Shown here one piece after another: positions 1-12,100 of a stretch of DNA of 64,000 nt. Each line of letters begins with the position of its first letter. Position 1 is the stretch's first letter. Source of the DNA: Singulisphaera sp045290345 (GTDB lineage: Bacteria > Planctomycetota > Planctomycetia > Isosphaerales > Isosphaeraceae); assembly GCF_045290345.1 (NCBI RefSeq), contig NZ_CP155447.1, positions 9,238,001 through 9,302,000 on the forward strand, given 5' to 3'. The notes beneath the pieces are model-generated. The model was not told the DNA's origin, searched no databases, and was given only the letters and a program-made list of their open reading frames with translations. Made by a program: the position numbers and the translations under genes.

Positions 1-2
1 TC

Positions 3-734
3 AGGCTGGTGTGCAACGAGCCGATGGAGGTTTCGCTCAATGGCGAAAACCCAAGTTCGCAGGACAAGACTCAGGCTGAGTTCGTGGTGGAGTCGACGGG
101 AGATCCGAATGCTCTCTTCATGACAGTCCGGCCTGAACGCAGGGAACGGCCATTTTCATTCCAGGCGACCTACCGAACGGATCACGATAAAAAAGATCGT
201 GCCTTGTCGCGTGATCGCCTGATCTTGCCATGGGTTCCCCCAACCCCCCCGTCCCAGCCTGACCGGACACCGCCCCCGTTTCAGCTTTCTGGGGGGGATC
301 GAGCTCGAGGAGAGGCTCTCTTTCATGGTGATCGGGCGAAATGCTCGGGATGCCACAGGTTGAGAGGAAAGGGGGGAAGTGTCGGACCTGATCTTAGCAA
401 TCTGAACAATCGTGGCCTCGACGAGCTTTACCGCGACATCGCCGAGCCGAGCGCGGCGATCCATCCCGACTTCAACGCCTATGCGGTGGCACTCAAGGAT
501 GGCCGGGTCATCGCTGGCATCATCCGCGCTGAGGGGGCCGAGAAGATTCGAGTCAGCGACAGCGACGCAAAAATGACGGAGATCCCGCGATCGGAGATTG
601 AAGAGCTCCGACCGAGCGGGACCTCGATCATGCCAGTGGGACTTGTTGGAGCAATCGGCGAGCAAGCGACTCGCGACATCCTCGCGTTTCTGCGTGCGCC
701 GGCTCCGCTGAATCCAACTCCCTTGGAGCCCTGA
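3..734 (+). CDS. C-terminal part of a planctomycete heme-binding (cytochrome c-like) protein, 5' end outside window
   Basis: The reading frame is open to the left edge, so this is probably the end of a longer protein; a GTG at position 9 is the first possible start but has no support. The second half carries one c-type heme motif, CSGCH, followed by a GPDLSNL segment, PSAAIHPDF, a VALKDGRVIAGII strand pair and a closing SIMPVGL...DILAFL. That pattern matches the family known as the putative heme-binding domain of Pirellula/Verrucomicrobium type (TIGR02603), usually found at the C-terminus of large secreted proteins with beta-propeller or dehydrogenase-like domains. The substrate cannot be read from this fragment. 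The family call is strong; the complete architecture is unknown. Confidence 0.8.
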   Translation, partial: RLVCNEPMEVSLNGENPSSQDKTQAEFVVESTGDPNALFMTVRPERRERPFSFQATYRTDHDKKDRALSRDRLILPWVPPTPPSQPDRTPPPFQLSGGDRARGEALFHGDRAKCSGCHRLRGKGGSVGPDLSNLNNRGLDELYRDIAEPSAAIHPDFNAYAVALKDGRVIAGIIRAEGAEKIRVSDSDAKMTEIPRSEIEELRPSGTSIMPVGLVGAIGEQATRDILAFLRAPAPLNPTPLEP

Positions 735-859
735 AATCAGGGGAAACTGAAGCGAACCCCCTGAACCGGATGCCGATTCCATTCGATTCGTTCCCGACAC
801 AGAAATGGGACGAGTTTGCTCGAGGCAGGAACCGATTGTCGGGCGTCGGGAGTGGAGTA

Positions 860-1249
860 CTAGGCGGGACCACTCGGATCGGGAGGCGGTACCGGATCGA
901 TCGGGGGCGGATCGCCGGGGCCAGCGCCTACCGCGGGATCGACCAGTTCAGGAGGCTCCGGGTCGCCAGGGTCAGGTCCTACCGCGGGATCGTCCAGTTC
1001 AGGAGGGACCGGATCGCCAGGGTCAGCGCCTACCGCGGGGCCACTCGGATCGGGAGGCGGTACCGGATCGATCGGGGGCGGATCGCCAGGAGCGGCCGCA
1101 GTAGTCGCAGAATGATCGACTAAGGGTGGGGAGGACAATGCTCCAACCGACCCGACCTCAGCCGGCGGCGAAGTGCCTGGCAGTCCTGATGGACTCAGTC
1201 TTCGTTCCAGGAACTCAGGGGCATATCGGGGATTGCGAATCCGGCGCAT
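860..1249 (-). CDS. Small proline-rich repeat protein with LEPR-like N-terminus
   Basis: A 129-residue product. It starts MRRIRNPRYAPEFLERRL, which resembles the short LExR-type N-terminal motif of planctomycete secreted proteins; the same kind of motif (HLEQRTMLD) opens the giant protein at 3169. The rest is almost entirely Pro, Asp, Gly and Val in repeats such as DPGDPVPPELDDPAVG and DPGDPEPPELVDPAVG, flanked by two copies of a longer unit containing PPPIDPVPPPDP. The minus strand has GAGG eight bases before the ATG. There is no hydrophobic signal peptide and no enzymatic domain. Overlapping plus-strand frames translate into Arg-rich repeats without a ribosome binding site or family resemblance. 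A cell-surface or wall-associated role is a guess. Confidence 0.55.
   Translation of the reverse strand: MRRIRNPRYAPEFLERRLSPSGLPGTSPPAEVGSVGALSSPPLVDHSATTAAAPGDPPPIDPVPPPDPSGPAVGADPGDPVPPELDDPAVGPDPGDPEPPELVDPAVGAGPGDPPPIDPVPPPDPSGPA
864..1092. repeat. Imperfect tandem repeats encoding the proline-rich units
   Basis: Two nearly identical blocks of about 55 bp (about 866-920 and 1037-1091), each containing GGATCGGGAGGCGG and GGATCGATCGGGGGCGG, flank two more diverged copies of a 51-bp unit containing CCTACCGCGGGATCG. All lie inside the minus-strand gene and keep its frame, so they look like repeat expansion within a coding region. Confidence 0.7.
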
Positions 1250-1638
1250 AGCAAAGCCTCGGCAATCTCATTAGTGTGCATAGCAGTAATCCTTTGCATC
1301 CGAACAGCACGGCTCCTACTGAAAATCTAGTTCGAGGTAAGTACCAGTTTCGCGATGTTGATAAAAATCCACGCGAGCCGTTCCCTGAGGAGCGGGAGCA
1401 GGGGTTGTCTCACTTCGAGCCCCGAGCGGTTCTCGATGGCCTGGCACACCGATTTCCCGACGTTTACCAAAGCGGAGCGAGGCGTTCGCAATGGGCGATT
1501 GGCTCGGAGCCGAGGCGAAACCCGTTCGAGACTCGAGGGTCGTCTCGTTTGAAAATGTCGACTCCTTTCTCGATGGTGATCTGGCGCGACAGATCTCGCG
1601 AATTGAGAATCACGAAGGCTGACACAAAGGCATTCACA
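1250..1638. other. 389-bp stretch without a recognised gene
   Basis: The stretch lies between the divergent small proline-repeat gene and the HAD hydrolase. An open frame in phase with the hydrolase runs back through it to 1276, but its translation is low-complexity and has no family resemblance, so it is read as 5' flanking DNA that should hold both promoters. No clear promoter motif was seen. Confidence 0.5.
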
Positions 1639-2301
1639 ATGACCCAACTCAGGAAGCCACGTCCGGTTCTCATCTTTGACTTTGGCAACGTGGTCGCATA
1701 CTTCGACTATCGAAAGGCGTGCGACGTACTCGGGCGTCCGTTGGGGCTCTCAGGTGAGGCCCTGCTCGAATTGGCACGGAGCCGGAACTTCGTTGCAATC
1801 CTCCAAGAATACGAGAGCGGCGCAATCACGCCGGAGCGGTTCTCAGAGAGGTTCTGCAAGCTCGTCGGTCTCGAATTACCGCACCAAGAATTCGCGGCCG
1901 CCTGGTCCGACATCTTCTGGCTGAACGAGCCGATGGCGCAACTCGTGGAATTCCTCAAACAACAGGGTTACCGACTCGTTCTTGGATCGAACACAAACGC
2001 GCTCCATGCCGCGCGGTTCCAAAGTCAATTTGCCCAGACTCTGGCCCATTTCGACCACCTGGTCCTCTCCCATGAGATTGGCCATCTCAAGCCCTCTGCA
2101 GAGTTCTATCACGCTTGTGCGAAAGTAGCCGGTGAGGTGCCGGCATCCTGCCTGTTCATCGACGACCTCGCCGAGAACGTCGAGGGAGCCAAGGCGGCTG
2201 GACTCTCCGCCCTTCATTTCACGGAATTCCCTAAACTTTTGAGCGACCTCGTGGCAGCGGGCGTTGACGTCTCCCCATTGCTCGAGAACAGGCCCGTTTG
2301 A
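1639..2301 (+). CDS. HAD-family hydrolase, subfamily IA-like
   Basis: A 220-residue soluble protein of the haloacid dehalogenase superfamily. Motif I is DFGNV near residue 13 (nucleophile Asp, with Gly-Asn as in epoxide hydrolase N-terminal-like and YihX-like members). Motif II is the LGSNTNAL stretch, the motif III lysine is in HLKPSAEFY, and motif IV is FIDDLAENVEGAKAAGL, followed by an ALHF segment typical of YihX-like sugar phosphatases. The open frame extends upstream to 1276, but the first 120 codons do not resemble the family; the ATG at 1639, preceded by AAAGG, gives the usual length. A small phosphorylated metabolite is the likely substrate; the exact one cannot be told. It stands alone, with a small hairpin downstream. 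Confidence 0.8.
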   Translation: MTQLRKPRPVLIFDFGNVVAYFDYRKACDVLGRPLGLSGEALLELARSRNFVAILQEYESGAITPERFSERFCKLVGLELPHQEFAAAWSDIFWLNEPMAQLVEFLKQQGYRLVLGSNTNALHAARFQSQFAQTLAHFDHLVLSHEIGHLKPSAEFYHACAKVAGEVPASCLFIDDLAENVEGAKAAGLSALHFTEFPKLLSDLVAAGVDVSPLLENRPV

Positions 2302-2396
2302 GGAAGGCCACGCTCCGGATGGTTCTGACCTCGATGACGATTGTGCAGCCCAGGGTTGGCCAGGACGTTCAGCCTCCAACGGCCCCATGAGGTCCG

Positions 2397-2416
2397 CCTG
2401 GCCAGAATTGGCCAGG
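2397..2416 (+). terminator. Perfect 8-bp hairpin downstream of the HAD gene
   Basis: CCTGGCCA, a four-base loop, then TGGCCAGG. It lies about 95 bases after the HAD stop codon and is not followed by a T-run, so its role as a terminator is only suggested. Confidence 0.35.
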
Positions 2417-3168
2417 TCGATCTTGTGGGAACTGGCGATCCATGATGAGCCCGGTCCTGATTTTCAAAAGTATCGACCCCGAATCGTCGTACGGCCCCGC
2501 CCCCCCCATCGCCTTGAAATCAAGTGATTTGCCGGCACAATCCCGATCTCCCTTCTCGGATTACAACCACACATTTGAGAATTCCGCAGCCATTCACGCC
2601 ACGCGTTTGACTTACCTCATTCTCCGGGCCACACTCCAACTGATCCGCGATCCACACAGCACGTGGATTGCAAAATTCGCTTGTCCGACCCCTCCGAATC
2701 CACACCTCCCACGAATTCCCAAAAATCGCCCTTGACGGCCCGTTTCGTTATAGGGAAGAATGACTGCGTGCATGTAGTCAATCACCCAATCGAGCACTGA
2801 TCGTCCTCACGTTCTTCATTCGTGCTGAGGCTGCAAGAGACAAAAGTTTTCGACGCGTCCCCCCGAGAGGGACCTGAACTGGCCGAGCCACTTCCTGATC
2901 TGCTTACGTCCTTGGATTCCCAAGCGAGGCGTGAGTGGGGGGAGGCGGAAGGAGACGGCTGGATGAGGTCGAATGGGCTGGACGGTCGCGGTAGGGTCGA
3001 AGCGAGCCGCTGAACGTGGGTTAGCCTGCGAGGCGGTTCAGATAAAGAAACAAGCGGGATCACCTTGAACCAAATTGGAGTCTCCTGAGTCGAACCTTGG
3101 CGTCCCGAATTCGTAGGGAGTCATATGGTCATGACGAGGAACTCCGAAGCTTACCGGGGAGTCTGTCG
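2417..3168. other. Non-coding stretch upstream of the giant gene
   Basis: About 750 bases with no open frame that resembles a protein family on either strand. Base composition is less GC-rich between roughly 2500 and 2800. It presumably holds the promoter of the giant gene, but no convincing -35/-10 pair was identified. Confidence 0.5.
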
Positions 3169-6100
3169 ATGGGGAGCTTCAAGGCTAACAAGCGAAATCA
3201 GGGGCCCGATCGGCGTCGTGGTTCCGTTGGACAACGGTTCCGGGACCTCCTCAGGTTCGAGCATCTCGAGCAGCGGACGATGCTCGACGCCTCGACGCCG
3301 GTTGGACCGATCGCCTGGCAGTCGTCGTCGAGCAATGTCTCTGACGTGAAAAACGGTCCTTTGGCGAATGCCGGGGCCGACTTGATCAAGGTCTACCAGA
3401 GCTTCCAGAACGCGGGCGGAAATGGCGGCCAGGTAGCCGCTGCCTATCCTGGGATCATGATCACCGGCAATTCTGTCGGGGTCGACATCAAAGGTACGGG
3501 CAACTTCAATAACTTCGTCACAACCTTGCAGAACGTCGGGATGCAGGTCACGGCGACCGACTCGACGCGGTCGATCGTCGAAGGTTTGCTTCCGATCTCG
3601 GCCTTGCTGACGGTCTCCACGTCGACTCAGACGGTCGGTGTCAGCCCCATTTACCGGCCGAAGACAAGCTTCATGGGGGTGGCCAACAACCAAGCGGACG
3701 CCACTCTGAAGGGCGATCTCGCTCGTCAACAGTTCGGCGTAAATGGCGCGGGCGTGACCGTTGGCGTGCTCTCCGACAGCGTCAGCAGACTGGGCAATGG
3801 CTTGGCCGCCTCGATTGCGACCGGCGATTTGCCCAATAACGTCAACGTGCTTCAAGACGGAAGCGCCGGTGACAGCGACGAAGGTCGCGCGATGCTCGAG
3901 CACATTTACGACATCGCTCCCGGGGCTTCGCTCGCCTTCGCGACCGCGTTTAGCGGCCAAGTCGGGTTTGCTGACAATATTCGCAATCTTGCGAATCAGG
4001 CCAACGCGAAGGTGATCGTCGATGACGTCGGTTATCTGATGGAGCCGATGTTTCAGGACGGCCTGATTTCGCAGGCCGTGATTGACGTGACTCGGGACAA
4101 TGGGGTCTCGTACTTCAGTGCCGCTGGCAACAGCGCGTCGAAGGGATATCTCTCGCAATTCCGAGGGGTGACGGCGACTCCCGGCTCGCTTCCCTCGGGT
4201 CGATACATGAACTTCAACCCGAGTGGAGGCACGGCAGTCTTGTTGCCGGTCACCACGGGGGCCTCGGTCGGCGGCGGCGCCGGGCTGGGATTCCAGTTCG
4301 ACCAGCCCTGGTACACGACCGCCGGCGTCACGTCGGATGTTGATATTTTCCTCCTCGATTCGACCGGAGCGGTGATCTCCTCCGGCAATACCAACAACGT
4401 CGCGACCCAGACTCCCTTCGAGTTCCTTTCGCTGGCGGGAGCGCAGGCGAATACGACTTACTTCGTTGCCATCCGGGTGAACTCCGGGGCCGATCCGGGA
4501 CACGTCCAGTTCGTTGACTGGGGTTCCGCAATCAGCTCGGTCTCCCAGCAGTTCGGAAGTGCCGGTGGCACGTACTATCCCACGACGTTTGGCCATCCCA
4601 CCTCGGCGAGTGCCATCGGCGTCGGGGCGATCCCCTGGTGGGGGACGAATTCCACGAATACGCCCGCGCCCAATCCCGTGCGCTCGGAACCGTTCAGCTC
4701 ATTCGGTCCCGCCCTGATCAAGTTCAATTCCCTGGGCAATCCACTCGTTCAGCCTCAACTCCGTCAGAAGCCTGACATCTCGGCCCCTGACGGCGGCAAC
4801 ACCTCGTTCTTCGGCAGTGTGATCAGCACCACCAATCCTCCCTTCGCGGGACAGCCCTCCACTCCGACGAACCTCTCTCAGAACCTCCCCAGCTTCTTCG
4901 GAACGTCCGCCGCGGCTCCGAACGCGGCCGCCATTGCCGCGCTCATGAAGCAGAAGGCTCCGGGAGCGACCCCGACCGATATTCGCAACGCGTTGGTCGC
5001 CTCGGCCTCTCCCCTCAACGGGCAGTCGGCGGGTACCTGGAACGTTCAAGGCGGCTTCGGCCTCGTCGATGCCGTGAGAGCGGTGAGCCTCATCGGTGGC
5101 TTGCAGGTTCTCTCGACGACTCCGGCCAACGGTCAGCCGATCAACCTGGCTCCGCGCCAGATCATCGTCACCTTCAATAGCTCGGTGAACATCAACACCG
5201 TCAGCGCGTCGAATCTCGTCTTCACCAATCTCCCTCCCGGTGTGTCGGTCGCGGCCGCCGGAAACCCGATTGCGTTGGACAACCCGCAGAATCCGACGAT
5301 GGTGGCGTTCCCGATCACCATCAACACTCCCAATGGGGTGGTCGCCAACGGCAATTACACCTACCGGGTGCAGGGTGGGGTCGTTTCCACAACGGGTCAA
5401 CCGCTCGTCGCCTCCGACCCGATTTCGTTCAGCTTGAACGATACGGTGTCCCCGACCGTCACGAATACCACCATCAACGGGCGGATCATTACGGTCCAGT
5501 TCAGCGAAGCGATCCGCCCCTCGACGATCAACCCGACGAATTTCCAGCTGATTCGCGCCGGGTCGGCTGGAAGCTTCGGCAAGCCGAGCAACGTCAACCT
5601 GAGCAATGATCCCCGCCTCAAAATTACCTACAACGCAGCGACCAACACTGCGACGCTCGACTATAGCGCCCTCGACCAGTCGCAGTTTCCTTCTGATCAA
5701 TATGCCCTCGTGGTCCTTGCGGGGGAAAATGGCGGCCCGGGCATCACGGACATTGCCGGCAACTTCCTCGACGGCTCGTTCAATGGCATTTTCCCCTCAG
5801 GAAACGGCAATTCGACCGTCAACGACCGTTTCACGCAGTTCCTTGGATTCCGAGGTCTTCTGGCTCCGGTCGTCACCTCTTTGCAGTTGACGGACGCCTC
5901 CGACACGGGAATCAAGGGCGACGGGATCACGAATGCAAATCAGCCCGTGTTTATCGGCCAGGTGGGAGCCAGCTTCCCCGGTACGGTAGCCGGACTCCAG
6001 GTGCTGGTCCAGTTCAACAGCCTGCACGGCGGGTCGTTTAACTTGGCGCCCGGTGGTGGTGGTCGCGGCTTCGTGGGCACGTTCGATGTCTTGGCGACGA

Positions 6101-9100
6101 CCGACGCCAACGGCACGTTTATTATCAATGCTCCGTTCTTGCCCGAAGGCTACAACTCTGTTCGGGTGGTCGTCATCGGACAGCCCGATGTGCCGCCGCT
6201 CCCTGGCCTTTCTTCCCAGTACTCGTCCGCATTCCGGCTCGATCGCACCGGCCCCACGGTGATCGCGGCGAGCTTGACGCCGGGAAGCAATCCGATCCCT
6301 CTGGTCGGATCCAACCTGGCAAATCTCTCGACTCTCTCGCTCCACATCATCGATAATCCGGTCCCGAACAGTGGCTCGCTGGCAACCCCGCAGCAGATCC
6401 TGACCCCCGCCCTCGACCCGACTTCCGCGAATAACATCAGCAACTACTCGCTGATCAACCTCGACACCGGATTCGATGCGAGCGGGTTCATCGCCACCGC
6501 CGTGTTCGTGGCCACCGGACTCAACTTCCTCGATCCTCCCTCCCGCACCTCACCGGCCGATCCGTTTGCGGGTCGAGTCGACCTGACGTTCAATGCCGGA
6601 CTGCCCGCCGGGCGCTATGCCTTCGTTGCCCACACGGCCGGGACATCTGGCGGCAAGAACTACAGCGGTCTGAAGGACGCCGCGGGCAACGCGCTCGACA
6701 ACACCAACGCGACCGGTTCGATCGACTTCCAGCTTGTGCTGACGGTCCAGAACCAGGCGACCTTCCTGACCAACTTCCAGGCGATCGACGGGAATTCCAA
6801 CGTCGTCGGCGGACCTCGCTCCTACTACGAGCTCCCCGCGCTGAACCAGACGCCGCGGGCCAATGCTCCGCCCTCGGGCTTCGTCCTCGATTTTGCCAAC
6901 CCGCTCAGTGTTGACCTCTCGAAGAACTACAACACCGCGTTCCAGTTGATTGCTTCCGCCGATAATTTCGGGGGCACTTCGGACGGCGACTACGGCACCT
7001 TCGCCGTCGGCGGCCTCGGCAGCACCGGGACCGGCTTCTCGATCGTGCCGAACACGACGGTGAGCTTTTTCGACAAGGTCACGGGCGCTCCGTACCAGCC
7101 GGGCGTCAATAATGCGGATCGCGTGGTTCTCAAGATCGCGGCGGGAACGACGCTCCCGGCCGACCATTACCGGGTCTACGTTCCGAACGCGGATCCGACG
7201 ACCGCTCTCTTCGACATCTACGGCAACCAGTTCGACGGCGAGTTCCTCGGCACGCCCACGGCGACGGGTGGCTACGAAGACTTGCTCCCGAACGGACAGT
7301 ATCGGAGCGGTCTCACGGGCGATGGCGTCGGCGGTGGTGCCTTCGTAACCAGCTTCGTGGTGGTCCCCAACGGGAATATCATCTACGCCCGACCCGACGC
7401 GACCGAGAATCCTCTCGATCCGAATACGGCGCCGGACGGAAGCCTCTCGAAGCCCTATGCGGCGTTGGCCCCGGAGGTCAATCCGGACGCGGTCCCGGCG
7501 AATCCTACCCACGACCCGAACAAGGGTGCCAACGACTCCTCGAACTTCTTCAACTTCAACTCGAACTTCGACCGCAACGGAGACGGCCGCTTCACCCGAT
7601 CGGCTCTCTACGCGGCCGAACAGCTTTCGACTCGCGGCCCGGTCGTGGTCGTCGCATTGCCCGCCACCCCCACGCTCGACCCGGTTACCGGACAGGTCAT
7701 CCAGCAGACGTTCGTGCTCCAGGCTCCGGCCGGCCCGAGCACCACGATCAATGACGGCAGTGCTTCGGTGCCGTTCAATACGAGCCTGGTCTTCAACCCG
7801 GGCTCGGCGCTCAAACTTCAGAACGCCTCGTTGTACATTCAGAACCAGGGCAGTTCGCTCCAACTGCTCGGTGGTGCCAATCCGAACGACCGGGTGAACA
7901 TCACCTCCTGGGCCGACGCGACGGTGGGGGGTAAGACCAACGGTGCCTTCGGTAAGGCCACGCCAGCCCCGGGCGACTGGGGTGGAATCATCTTCCGGAG
8001 CATCGACACCCTCAGCAACAATCGCAACCTTCAGTTCCCGATCGACGGATCCTTGAAAGGTCTGAACGGAGGCAAGGCAAGTTCGGGTGCCGACGACTCC
8101 TTGTCGTTCATCAATTTCGCCAACATCCGCTATGCGGGCGGTGCGGTCCCGCAAACCCAGGGGCAACCGACCTCCGCGGTCTCGTTGTATAACAGCCGGC
8201 CGACCATGGCCAACGCGAACATCGCGTTCACCGGTGTTGCGGGAACGATCGGAAGCGGCGGCCAGAACCTTGTCGCGTCGATCTCGGCCGACTTCGATTC
8301 GTTCCGCGAGGACGATATCGCACGAGGCCCGCTGATCCGCCGCGTCACCACCGCGCAGAACAGCCTCAACGGCATCCTTGTCCGGGCCGATTCCTCGGGT
8401 GTGGCACAGCAGTCCGATGCCATTCTCTACCCTGACAATCCCGCGTCGCTGGGGGGTACTCGCAACTTCACGTTCGACGATCCGTTGCCGCACCTCTTGG
8501 TCTCGCAACTCCTCGTCGGGCAGCAACTCCTCCAGGATACCGGTGGGCAGACCGCGTTCGTCGGATCGCGGCTCTACATCCAGCCGGGCATGTTGATCAA
8601 GTCGCAGCGAGGTGCGGGCATCGCCGTCGTGAACTACGAGGCGAGCATGAATATCGGCAGCCGGACTTACATCAGTCAGTTCGATGCCGACAACAATGTC
8701 AGCCCGAACACCCCCGGCTTCAAGCCCAGCTCGAATGAGGATGCCAAAGTCCTCTTCACCTCGCTCTACGACAACGTGGCGTCGACCTCTTACTTCGACG
8801 CGTCCACCCAGCAGAGCACGATCATCGTTCCGCCCATTGACTCGGGCAACTCCAATGGGGCCAATCAACCCTCGCCGAACAACGTGCCGGTCTTGGCCCG
8901 GTGGGGAAGCATCTCGTATCAGTCGGGTTCGGTCGGAGTCGTCAACCGAGCCGAGTTCCGCTACGGTGGCGGCCTGGTCAACGGCCCAGGGGTCAGCGTG
9001 CCGAACCAGTCGGTGCTGTCGTTCATCACCAGTGATACGCCGCTGCGAATTCGGGGTGGATTCGCGCCGGATGGGACGCCGGTCGATGAACTCGGCACCC

Positions 9101-12100
9101 ACGTGATGGTGACCAACAACGACTTCTTCGACAATCTCGACACGCCGATGCAGATCGAGCCCAACGGCTTGATGGCCGGTGATGCGATTCGGCCCTTGCT
9201 GTCGGGCCATCCGTACTTCCGCGACAACGTGATGCAGCGGAACGATATCGACGGCCTCGCCGTGGTCACTAGCAACGTATTCCAGGTCGTGACCAATCCC
9301 AACCAGCCCATTCGTCGCATTGAAACGACGTTCGGATCGGGGGGCACCAACCTCACCGTCGACTCGGTCTGGGATAGCACCGACCTGACCTACGTCCTCC
9401 GTGGCTCCGTCGTCCTCGCCGGCGACTACGATAACTTCAACTTCAACAATCAGGCGCCACTCCCCGATCCGAACCAGTTCGTTGAACAGCGAAAACCGCA
9501 CATCACGCTCACCGTGCAGAGTGCTCTGCCCGACACTCTGCTGGCGGACGGCACCAGGATCGGCCGCCCCGGTGAGACCGCCCTGGTCAAATTGATGAGC
9601 GACTTCGCTCCGTGGAGCGCCGGGCTGGGCACGTTCGGCTCGGTGGGTGTGGCCGCCGGCAACAGTTCGGGGACGAATGTCGGGGCAGGATTCGTGGTCG
9701 GCGTCGACGACGGCGTTGACCCCCCCACGCCCTTCAGTGGTGGAGTGGTCGATTCCGGGGCGGGAAGCCAGATTCGCTTCGTCGGTATCCCGGGCAATGA
9801 GTCAACGGGGCAACAGCGTGTCCCCGTGGTCCTCACTTCACTCCGCGACGGCACCGTCGGCAAGTCGGTGCGTGGCGTGAACATGTTCGACATCTACAAC
9901 AAGTTTGTTGGTGATCCGAACCGAAACCTCAAGGCACCTGCCCCGGGCGATGGTGGCAACATCTACTTCGGCGGCAACTCGCTGACCGACTACAACCTGT
10001 TCGATCCGCGTGACGGCAACCTGATCGACAACGTCGACATCCGCTACATGACCCGGATCGAAATCCAGGGAGGTGGGATCATCGACGTCGCCAACGCGAC
10101 GGAAGGGAACTTCGCTTCCCAAAAGCTGGGCCTCACCCCGATCACCCAGTTCAATTCCTCGCAGGCGATGACGATCTCGAACTCGAACCTCGCCTTCTTC
10201 TCCGAGGCCGCCGTCTTCGCCCACGCCAACAGTGCCAATGCCATCATCCGAGACGTTTCGAGCCTGAACAATCCGTTCCCGGGTCAGTTCTTCTTCCCCA
10301 TTCGTGACACCGTCACCACCCAGCGCAGCCAGGGTGTGACCCTGTTCATGTATGGCAACACCATCTCCAACTCCACAGTGGGCGTGGAGGCCCACTCCGA
10401 CAACGTCGATCCCCAACGTTCCAACAGTCCGACAAGCATCATCCTGCTGAACAACACCTTCTATAACAATCCCACGGGATTGCACACCATTGGATACGGG
10501 TCGGCGAGCACAGCCCCGAACAACCATGTCTACTGGTTGGCGATGAACAACATCTTCGCCAACTCGACGACCAGGGCGATCGTCTCCGAGGGGCTGGCGT
10601 ACGGCAGTCAGGCCCAATACAACCTGTTCTGGCAGAACACCGGGGGCGATCTCGCGATCAGTGGCTCCGGGTTCCTCGGCAACACAGGAGCCGTTGTCGG
10701 TGATCCGGATTTCCGTGACCCGGCAGCCCTCAACTTCCAGCTTGGCCCCAACTCCGCGGCCATTGACGCGTCACGAAGTGAAATCGGCCCTCTTCCGGGG
10801 GGTGACTCGATCTTCCCGACCGTCACGCAGGTCACGGCCCAAGGGCCGAATGGCATCGTGCCGACATCCGTCAGCATCCGAACGGACCCCAATTCGCTGA
10901 CGTTCCCAGCGACGCCGGGCCGCAGTAATACCAGTGGTGGCCGACAGGGCGTTCAGGATCCGCGAAAGCTCGTGCTCCTGCCGGGTCGGTCGTACCAGGA
11001 CCGCAAGTTCTTCGACCAGTGGGTCCCCGTCCTCACGACCGACGCGTCGGGTGTCTCGGGTGCCGCCTCGAACGCGAGTACCTATAACTACGCCCCGGTC
11101 GGCGGTGTGCTTGACGCCCTCGGCTTCCAACGGCTTGACGATCCGAACACCCCGGATACCGGATTCGGCTCCAGCACCTCGTTGGACATCGGTGCGTTCG
11201 AGCGTCGCGTTTTCAATCCGCCGAAAGTTGTTGCGGTTACGGCCACGACCAACACCCCCGGCGGGATCGTGACCTCAAACTTCTACACCGTGGGCGGTGC
11301 GGCTGGAAGCAACGCGGCACCTCGTACGATCGACTTCAAGCTCAACAACAACCTCGATCCCACCACGGTGACGAACCGGTCGGTGCTGCTCCAGGCCTCG
11401 GGTGGTGACGGAATCTTCGGCAACGGCAACAGCTCGGCCGACACGTTCATCGACCTCTCGGGCAAACTCTCGTTCAATCCGTCGACGAGCGTCCTGACGA
11501 TTCACCTGGCTGACATTGGTGTCGTGCTCCAGGACGACGCCTACCGGGTCTTCCTCCTGGGCAGTGGAACCAACGTCCTCCGTGACCCCCAAGGGGCCGC
11601 GCTCGACGGCGAGAACACGCTCAACGACGATCCGAACAATCCTCAACTCCCCTTGCCCTCGGGCGACGGCTTCCCGAGTGGCAACTTCTTCCTGAACTTC
11701 ACGGTGAACACCGAGTCGGCCCAGATCGCGCCGAACAGCTTTGTGCTCTCCACACCTAGCGACACCAACGTTCGCGACTACATTACCTATAACAATCTGC
11801 CGAGCTTCACGGGATCGATCACCGTCACGAAACCGGCCATCAACCCGATCCAGGGTCAGACGGTCATCCTTGACGTCTCGACCAAGGGAGACGGTGTCTT
11901 CGATCGGATGAATGCCGGCACGGCCCTCACCGATGCACTTGGCAACTTCGTCGTGAGCATCGGAGTCGACGGGGCCAGCACCGGGCTGGTGACCAACACG
12001 TCGGGGCTCCCCGACTCGAGCTATACCGTTGGTCCCGACGGTATCCTCCGGTCGTCCGCCAACTTGTTCCTGAATGCGAATCTGAGCCAGGACGACACGA

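Noticed and set aside
864..1092. CRISPR-like appearance of the repeat block
   Set aside because: Units are contiguous, imperfect, in frame and without unique spacers of equal length, so they are coding repeats.
770..1123. Plus-strand frames over the repeat region at 860-1249
   Set aside because: They translate the same repeats into Arg/Gly/Ile-rich strings without a ribosome binding site; the minus-strand frame has a GAGG element and a recognisable N-terminus.
1276..1638. N-terminal extension of the HAD hydrolase frame
   Set aside because: The first 120 codons bear no family resemblance and the ATG at 1639 gives normal length.
6550..9501. 983-codon open frame on the minus strand inside the giant gene
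   Set aside because: Same codon-bias shadow; no ribosome binding site or motif.
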